This document shows, one piece after another, positions 6,957 to 10,287 of a DNA stretch of 10,287 bases. Origin of the DNA: Leclercia sp. UBA7405 (GTDB taxonomy: Bacteria; Pseudomonadota; Gammaproteobacteria; Enterobacterales; Enterobacteriaceae); the NCBI GenBank assembly GCA_002469605.1, contig DKMV01000114.1, positions 14,966 through 25,252 of the forward strand, in the 5' to 3' direction. A model generated the notes under the pieces. The model had not been told where the DNA came from and made no database searches. It was given only the letters and a program-made list of their open reading frames with translations. Made by a program: the position numbers and the translations under genes. Numbering within the stretch: position 1 is the stretch's first letter; the number at the start of each line of letters is the position of its first letter.

Positions 6957-6990
6957 AAAAAAAGCCCGATCGCACAACGGCGCCGGGCTT
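6957..6990 (-). terminator. Rho-independent terminator of pfkA
   Basis: On the minus strand, AAGCCCG (6990-6984) pairs with CGGGCTT (6968-6962), and the stem runs into a tract of seven T residues (6963-6957). The loop is 15 bases and may hold minor inner pairing. It starts 47 bases after the pfkA stop codon and isolates pfkA from sbp. Confidence 0.88.
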
Positions 6991-7009
6991 GGGTCTGGAA
7001 CGTTCATCA

Positions 7010-7025
7010 GCCGGTTAAAACCGGC
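7010..7025. repeat. Short hairpin between the pfkA stop and its terminator
   Basis: GCCGGTTAAAACCGGC is a perfect inverted repeat (GCCGGTT with AACCGGC). It lies 12 bases past the pfkA stop and about 20 bases before the terminator stem. No T-run follows. It may act as an extra 3'-end stem on the pfkA mRNA. It is too short to be called a REP element. Confidence 0.5.
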
Positions 7026-7037
7026 CTGCGAGCGTAA

Positions 7038-8000
7038 TTAGTAGAGCTTTTTCGCGCAGTCTAACCAGTCGCCTTTGAACGGACGCTTCATGTTTTCGAT
7101 AGCGTCGATGATGTCGTGGTGCACCAGCTTCTCGTTCTGAATACCGACGCAGCGACCGCCAAAGCCCTGCAGCAGCAGGTCAATAGCGTAGGCGCCCATA
7201 CGGGAGGCCAGGATACGGTCGTAAGGACCCGGGGAGCCGCCGCGCTGGATATGGCCGAGGACGGTCGCGCGGGTTTCGCGTTTGGTTTCGGTTTCAATGT
7301 ACTTCGCCAGCTCGTCCACGTCGCAGATGTGCTCGGTGATGGCAACAATGGCGTGTTTTTTACCTTTGGCGATACCGGCTTTGATTTCTGCCACCAGATC
7401 TTCACGGCTGAATTCCACTTCCGGCACCACGATAAACTCGCAGCCGCCGGCAATGGCTGCCGCCAGGGTCAGATCGCCACAGTAGCGGCCCATCACTTCC
7501 ACAATGGAGATACGCTGGTGTGAAGAGGAGGTGTCGCGCAGGCGGTCAATCGCTTCTACTACGGTGCCCAGGGCGGTGAAGAAGCCGATGGTGTAGTCGG
7601 TGCCTTTGATATCGTTGTCGATGGTGCCCGGCAGGCCGATGCACGGGAAGCCCATCTCAGTCAGGCGTTTTGCACCCATATAAGAGCCGTCGCCGCCGAT
7701 AACGACCAGCGCATCCAGGCCACGTTTCTTCATGTTCTCGATAGCCACCTGACGGATGTGCTCTTCGCGGAATTCCGGGAAGCGCGCAGAGCCCAGGAAG
7801 GTGCCGCCGCGGTTAATCATATCGGACACGCTGTAGCGGTCGAGCTGCACCATGCGATCTTCGTACAGGCCCAGATAGCCGTCATAGATACCAAATACTT
7901 CCAGTCCTTCTGTCAACGCCGCACGCACAACCCCACGGATTGCCGCGTTCATGCCTGGCGCATCACCGCCGCTTGTCAACACACCGATTTTCTTAATCAT
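7038..8000 (-). CDS. pfkA: ATP-dependent 6-phosphofructokinase I
   Basis: PfkA phosphorylates fructose 6-phosphate to fructose 1,6-bisphosphate, the committed step of glycolysis. It is a cytoplasmic homotetramer, activated by ADP and inhibited by phosphoenolpyruvate. The 320 residues equal the E. coli length. Landmarks are GGDAPGMN (11-18), the Mg-ATP motif GGDGS (102-106), the catalytic PGTIDND (124-130) with Asp128, and substrate contacts Arg163, Met170, Glu223, Arg244, His250 and Arg253. The start at 8000 is supported by AGAGGT a few bases upstream and by [12 protein letters not shown] matching the family start; an upstream in-frame extension would run through the promoter. One oddity: residue 258 is Gly in GGSPGPYDR, where E. 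coli has Val. A Cra-like operator and an extended -10 lie upstream; a strong terminator lies downstream. Confidence 0.98.
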   Translation of the reverse strand: MIKKIGVLTSGGDAPGMNAAIRGVVRAALTEGLEVFGIYDGYLGLYEDRMVQLDRYSVSDMINRGGTFLGSARFPEFREEHIRQVAIENMKKRGLDALVVIGGDGSYMGAKRLTEMGFPCIGLPGTIDNDIKGTDYTIGFFTALGTVVEAIDRLRDTSSSHQRISIVEVMGRYCGDLTLAAAIAGGCEFIVVPEVEFSREDLVAEIKAGIAKGKKHAIVAITEHICDVDELAKYIETETKRETRATVLGHIQRGGSPGPYDRILASRMGAYAIDLLLQGFGGRCVGIQNEKLVHHDIIDAIENMKRPFKGDWLDCAKKLY

Positions 8001-8077
8001 GACTACCTCTGAACTTAGGAATGCAAAAATGAAATCTGCTGCTGGAAGACTTCTGGCGACCAACGAATACTGCAAAT

Positions 8078-8086
8078 AGTATATCA
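8078..8086 (-). promoter_or_regulatory. Extended -10 promoter of pfkA
   Basis: The minus strand reads TGATATACT: TG, one base, then TATACT (five of six matches to TATAAT), an extended -10. It is 78 bases upstream of the pfkA ATG, leaving a leader of about 70 bases. The -35 position (about 8101-8106) is poor and lies inside the Cra-like palindrome, consistent with repression by occlusion. Seen directly; activity is inferred. Confidence 0.6.
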
Positions 8087-8096
8087 ACCGCTTCCA

Positions 8097-8110
8097 GCTG
8101 AATTGATTCA
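8097..8110 (+). promoter_or_regulatory. Cra (FruR) operator-like palindrome upstream of pfkA
   Basis: GCTGAATTGATTCA matches the Cra consensus RSTGAAWCSNTHHW with one mismatch (T for C), and its core TGAATTGATTCA is a near-perfect palindrome. Cra is known to repress pfkA in E. coli when fructose-phosphate effectors are low. The site covers the -35 region of the pfkA promoter, the right place for repression. Assignment rests on consensus and context. Confidence 0.65.
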
Positions 8111-8174
8111 GGTCAGACCATATGGCGGTAATTTATCCACAAAATGCTGGCCTGGCTCACTTTTTTACAACGAG

Positions 8175-9080
8175 TTACGAAAGCTCAAAATGTCCATTAC
8201 CTGGTCTGGGTACGACTGAGCAGGGATCCTGGTGGATAATGACATCCGACCCCGGAAAACGCCGCAAAATCGCCTGCTCCACCTGTTCAGCCACCAGATG
8301 CGCCTGAACCAGCGGCAGGTTGTCTTCCATTTCCAAATGAATCTGAATAAAGCGGGTCGGCCCTGACTGCCGCGTGCGAAGATCGTGTGCCCCGCTGACG
8401 CCGGGCCAGGAGATCACGATTTCAAAGATTTCTTGCCGTTCTGCATCGGGAAGCGCCCGGTCCAGAAGCGCCTGTACCGCTTCGTAGCCCATGCGCAGCG
8501 CGCTGTATAAAATATAGATCCCAATACCTAACGCGAATAACGCATCGGCCCGGTGCCACCCATACCAGGCGAGACCGAGCGCAATAAGAATAGCGCCGTT
8601 CATCATAACATCAGACTGATAATGAAGCATATCCGCCCGTACCGCCTGGCTTTGCGTTTTTCTTACCACCCAGCGCTGGAAGGTTACAAGAACCAGTGTG
8701 CTTATAAGTGCAATAACGGTGACTATCACCCCTACGCCGGGATCCTTCATTGGCGTGGGGGTAAAAAGATGCTGAATGCCGGTCAAAAAGAGAAACAGCG
8801 CCGAGCCGGAGATAAACATGCTCTGGGCCAGCGCGGCCAGCGACTCCGCCTTGCCGTGGCCGAAGGTGTGCTCTTCATCTGCGGGCTGCAGCGAGTAGCG
8901 AACCACCAGCAGGTTGGTCAGGGAGGCGGCAGTATCCACCAGCGAGTCCACCAGTGCCGCCAGAATACTCACCGAGCCGGTGTACCACCACGCAAAAATT
9001 TTAATCAGCAGCAGACACGACGCCATGATCGTCGCGGCAAGTGCTGCCCGGCTTACCAGCCGCCCATAGGATTGATTCAT
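8175..9080 (-). CDS. fieF: Cation-efflux pump FieF (YiiP), CDF family
   Basis: FieF is an inner-membrane homodimer that exports Zn2+, Fe2+ and Cd2+ in exchange for protons. The 301-residue product aligns throughout with E. coli YiiP/FieF (300 aa). Every structurally known metal ligand is present at the same position: transport site Asp45, Asp49, His153, Asp157; interface site Asp68, His71, His75; cytoplasmic site His232, His248, His261, His283, Asp285. Six membrane segments precede a cytoplasmic domain starting near residue 210. I chose the ATG at 9080 because AGGAG lies five bases before it and the protein then starts [12 protein letters not shown]; an in-frame ATG 15 bases upstream would swallow that site. 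The last residues (PGNGHFELS) differ from E. coli. It lies between cpxP and pfkA, separated from cpxP by the CpxQ terminator. Confidence 0.97.
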   Translation of the reverse strand: MNQSYGRLVSRAALAATIMASCLLLIKIFAWWYTGSVSILAALVDSLVDTAASLTNLLVVRYSLQPADEEHTFGHGKAESLAALAQSMFISGSALFLFLTGIQHLFTPTPMKDPGVGVIVTVIALISTLVLVTFQRWVVRKTQSQAVRADMLHYQSDVMMNGAILIALGLAWYGWHRADALFALGIGIYILYSALRMGYEAVQALLDRALPDAERQEIFEIVISWPGVSGAHDLRTRQSGPTRFIQIHLEMEDNLPLVQAHLVAEQVEQAILRRFPGSDVIIHQDPCSVVPRPGNGHFELS

Positions 9081-9106
9081 AAACACTCCTGTCATGCCAT
9101 GCCGCT

Positions 9107-9112
9107 AGTATA
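9107..9112 (-). promoter_or_regulatory. Candidate -10 element for fieF
   Basis: The minus strand reads TATACT, five of six matches to TATAAT, 27 bases before the fieF ATG. No good -35 hexamer lies 16-18 bases upstream. The position, between the CpxQ terminator and fieF, is right for a separate fieF promoter, implying a very short leader. Confidence 0.45.
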
Positions 9113-9169
9113 ACGGAAGCAGGGGAGCCAATTAGATGAATAAAAGGTTAACGAGCGTGAATGAAGGGC

Positions 9170-9196
9170 AAAAAAAACCCCCACATCATGTGGGGG
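9170..9196 (-). terminator. Rho-independent terminator of cpxP/CpxQ
   Basis: On the minus strand, CCCCCACA (9196-9189) pairs perfectly with TGTGGGGG (9185-9178) around the loop TGA, followed by eight T residues (9177-9170). It ends both the cpxP mRNA and the CpxQ RNA; its U-rich tail is the expected Hfq-binding end. Confidence 0.93.
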
Positions 9197-9227
9197 AAGA
9201 CAGGGATGGTGTCTATGGCAAGGAAAA
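9171..9227 (-). ncRNA. cpxQ: CpxQ, Hfq-dependent sRNA from the cpxP 3' UTR
   Basis: The segment after the cpxP stop matches, as I recall it, the published enterobacterial CpxQ: it begins TTTTCCTTGCCATAGACACC and ends in the terminator stem with its U-run. CpxQ is released from the cpxP mRNA by RNase E near the stop codon and, with Hfq, represses mRNAs of envelope proteins as the noncoding arm of the Cpx response. The 5' end is set here at the TTTTCC, six bases past the stop codon, by analogy; processing could differ by a base or two. Both the 5' single-stranded seed region and the terminator are intact. Expression should follow cpxP and hence CpxR. Confidence 0.88.
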
Positions 9228-9232
9228 CAGGG

Positions 9233-9736
9233 TTACTGGGAACGCTGGGTGTTGCTGTTGCTACTGAAAAACGTTGAGTCGGAACTCTTTTGCAGCCTTG
9301 CAACTTCACGCAACTGGTCCATGCGTTGCTGGTGTCTCTCGTGTAAAACCGCCTGCTGCTCGGGCGTTAGCAGATGGAACATCTGGTTGCGGACCCGGGC
9401 CATTTCGACCTGGCGAGCAACCTGCTCCTGCGCCATCTTCTCTGCCTGCATGCGCACAGCGTTTTCATCAAAATTTTCTGCGGTGACAAGGCGATGCATT
9501 GTCTCCATTTCGCTAACATTAACAGGGGGCTGGTCATGTCTTGCCCTCTGCATCAGATCTCGCATCTGTTGGCGTTGTTGTTCGGTTAAACTTATGCCGT
9601 CAAACATATGGCTTTGGCTGCTGTGCTGCGTAAGCCCCTCTGGGGACTTGTTATCGCCGGTAATGACTCCAGCAGCCTGGCTTAATGCACTAAACGCCAG
9701 TGTTGAGGCCATGACGGCAGCGGTAACTTTGCGCAT
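9233..9736 (-). CDS. cpxP: Periplasmic Cpx accessory protein CpxP
   Basis: CpxP is a periplasmic dimer that damps signalling through the sensor kinase CpxA, binds misfolded pilins and is degraded with them by DegP under stress. The 167-residue product has a signal peptide ([21 protein letters not shown]) with cleavage near residue 21. Two LTxxQ motifs of the CpxP/Spy family are present: LTEQQ (50-54) and LTPEQ (123-127), in a helical, Gln- and Arg-rich middle. The linker after the signal peptide (about 22-37) and the Ser/Asn-rich tail differ most from E. coli. The ATG at 9736 has GGAG six bases upstream; a GTG one codon earlier in the same frame is too close to that site. Transcribed divergently from cpxR across a perfect CpxR box; its 3' UTR encodes CpxQ. 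Confidence 0.96.
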   Translation of the reverse strand: MRKVTAAVMASTLAFSALSQAAGVITGDNKSPEGLTQHSSQSHMFDGISLTEQQRQQMRDLMQRARHDQPPVNVSEMETMHRLVTAENFDENAVRMQAEKMAQEQVARQVEMARVRNQMFHLLTPEQQAVLHERHQQRMDQLREVARLQKSSDSTFFSSNSNTQRSQ

Positions 9737-9816
9737 CACTTGCTCCCAAAATCTTTCGTGTCGCGATTCAACGAGAACCAGTCTACGATTCAGGCTGCAA
9801 ACATGCGTCAGGGGGT

Positions 9817-9831
9817 GTAAAACAACGTAAA
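9817..9831 (+). promoter_or_regulatory. CpxR box between cpxP and cpxR
   Basis: GTAAAACAACGTAAA is two perfect GTAAA half-sites five bases apart, the CpxR consensus GTAAA-N5-GTAAA. It lies 81 bases upstream of the cpxP ATG and 56 bases upstream of the cpxR ATG, so one site can serve both divergent promoters. cpxP is the classic strongly CpxR-activated gene and cpxRA is autoregulated. I could not place either -10 with confidence. Confidence 0.9.
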
Positions 9832-9886
9832 GTCATGGATTAGATAGCCTTGATGACGTAATTTCTGCCTCGGAGGTATTTAAACA

Positions 9887-10287
9887 ATGAATAAAATCCT
9901 GTTAGTTGATGATGACCGAGAGCTGACATCCCTTTTAAAGGAGTTGCTCGACATGGAAGGTTTCGATGTCCAGGTTGCCCATGATGGGGAGCAGGCTCTG
10001 ACTCTTCTTGACGATAGTATCGACTTGCTTTTGCTCGACGTTATGATGCCGAAGAAAAACGGTATCGACACCCTTAAAGAGCTACGCCAGACACACCAGA
10101 CCCCCGTTATTATGCTGACCGCCCGCGGCAGCGAGCTCGACCGCGTACTTGGCCTTGAGCTGGGCGCGGATGACTATTTACCGAAACCGTTTAACGATCG
10201 TGAACTGGTCGCCCGTATTCGCGCCATCCTGCGCCGTTCGCACTGGAGCGAGCAGCAGCAGACCACCGATAACGGCTCACCAACGCT
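9887..10287 (+). CDS. cpxR: Response regulator CpxR, 3'-truncated by the window edge
   Basis: CpxR is the cytoplasmic DNA-binding response regulator of the CpxRA envelope-stress system. The frame is open from ATG at 9887 to the window end: 133 full codons, essentially the receiver domain plus the start of the linker. Receiver residues are in place: the acidic pocket VDDDRE (7-12), phosphoacceptor Asp51 in LLLLDVMMPKKNG, Thr78 in MLTARGSELDR, and Lys100 in YLPKPF. The winged-helix domain (about residues 134-232 in E. coli) and cpxA lie outside the window. GGAGG at 9872-9876 is ten bases from the ATG, somewhat far, but the same spacing is found in E. coli as I recall. Residues 126-127 (TT) differ from E. 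coli in the linker. Identification is very secure. Confidence 0.97.
   Translation, partial: MNKILLVDDDRELTSLLKELLDMEGFDVQVAHDGEQALTLLDDSIDLLLLDVMMPKKNGIDTLKELRQTHQTPVIMLTARGSELDRVLGLELGADDYLPKPFNDRELVARIRAILRRSHWSEQQQTTDNGSPT

Noticed and set aside
8001..8087. N-terminal extension of PfkA by 29 residues
   Set aside because: The extension would translate the promoter and leader, has no homology to the PfkA N-terminus, and the ATG at 8000 has a ribosome site.
1..10287. Mobile elements, CRISPR, tRNA, phage or toxin-antitoxin genes
   Set aside because: I saw no transposase, integrase, direct-repeat array, tRNA-like fold or small paired ORFs; the gene order is conserved core chromosome.

Overview
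The window is ordinary chromosome of a member of the Enterobacteriaceae. Gene content and order are those of the E. coli K-12 glpX-fpr-yiiR-yiiQ-tpiA-cdh-sbp-pfkA-fieF-cpxP-cpxR segment, and every encoded protein except one is a close orthologue of its E. coli counterpart as I remember it. The many amino-acid differences, and one extra permease gene between tpiA and cdh, point away from E. coli itself and towards a relative such as Enterobacter, Klebsiella, Leclercia or Kosakonia. I cannot fix the genus from the sequence alone.

Layout, left to right. The 3' two thirds of glpX (type II fructose-1,6-bisphosphatase) are followed by a short gap with a SoxS/MarA-like box and then fpr (flavodoxin/ferredoxin-NADP reductase). 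yiiR (DUF805 membrane protein) converges on fpr and overlaps it by 10 bases. yiiQ (secreted protein of unknown function) diverges from yiiR behind a strong sigma-70 promoter, and tpiA (triosephosphate isomerase) follows. A perfect hairpin separates tpiA from a minus-strand block: a DASS/SLC13-type permease, cdh (CDP-diacylglycerol pyrophosphatase), sbp (periplasmic sulfate-binding protein), pfkA (phosphofructokinase I), fieF (cation diffusion facilitator) and cpxP (periplasmic Cpx accessory protein). The 3' UTR of cpxP carries the sRNA CpxQ. The window ends inside the divergent cpxR (response regulator).

Functional themes. glpX, tpiA and pfkA are core glycolysis/gluconeogenesis steps; pfkA has a Cra-like operator over its promoter region. 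cpxP, CpxQ, cpxR and a perfect CpxR box between the divergent genes form the envelope-stress module: regulator, feedback inhibitor and noncoding arm. fpr is a redox-stress gene, sbp a sulfur-starvation gene, and fieF a Zn/Fe exporter with all its metal ligands intact. Clear intrinsic terminators follow sbp, pfkA and cpxP/CpxQ.

I saw no insertion sequence, phage gene, tRNA, rRNA or CRISPR array, and no intergenic stretch above 200 bases. I do not see an undescribed multi-gene system here. The part most worth a second look is the permease at 3619-4923, which is extra relative to E. coli K-12 and lacks both canonical Ser-Asn-Thr sodium motifs of its superfamily.
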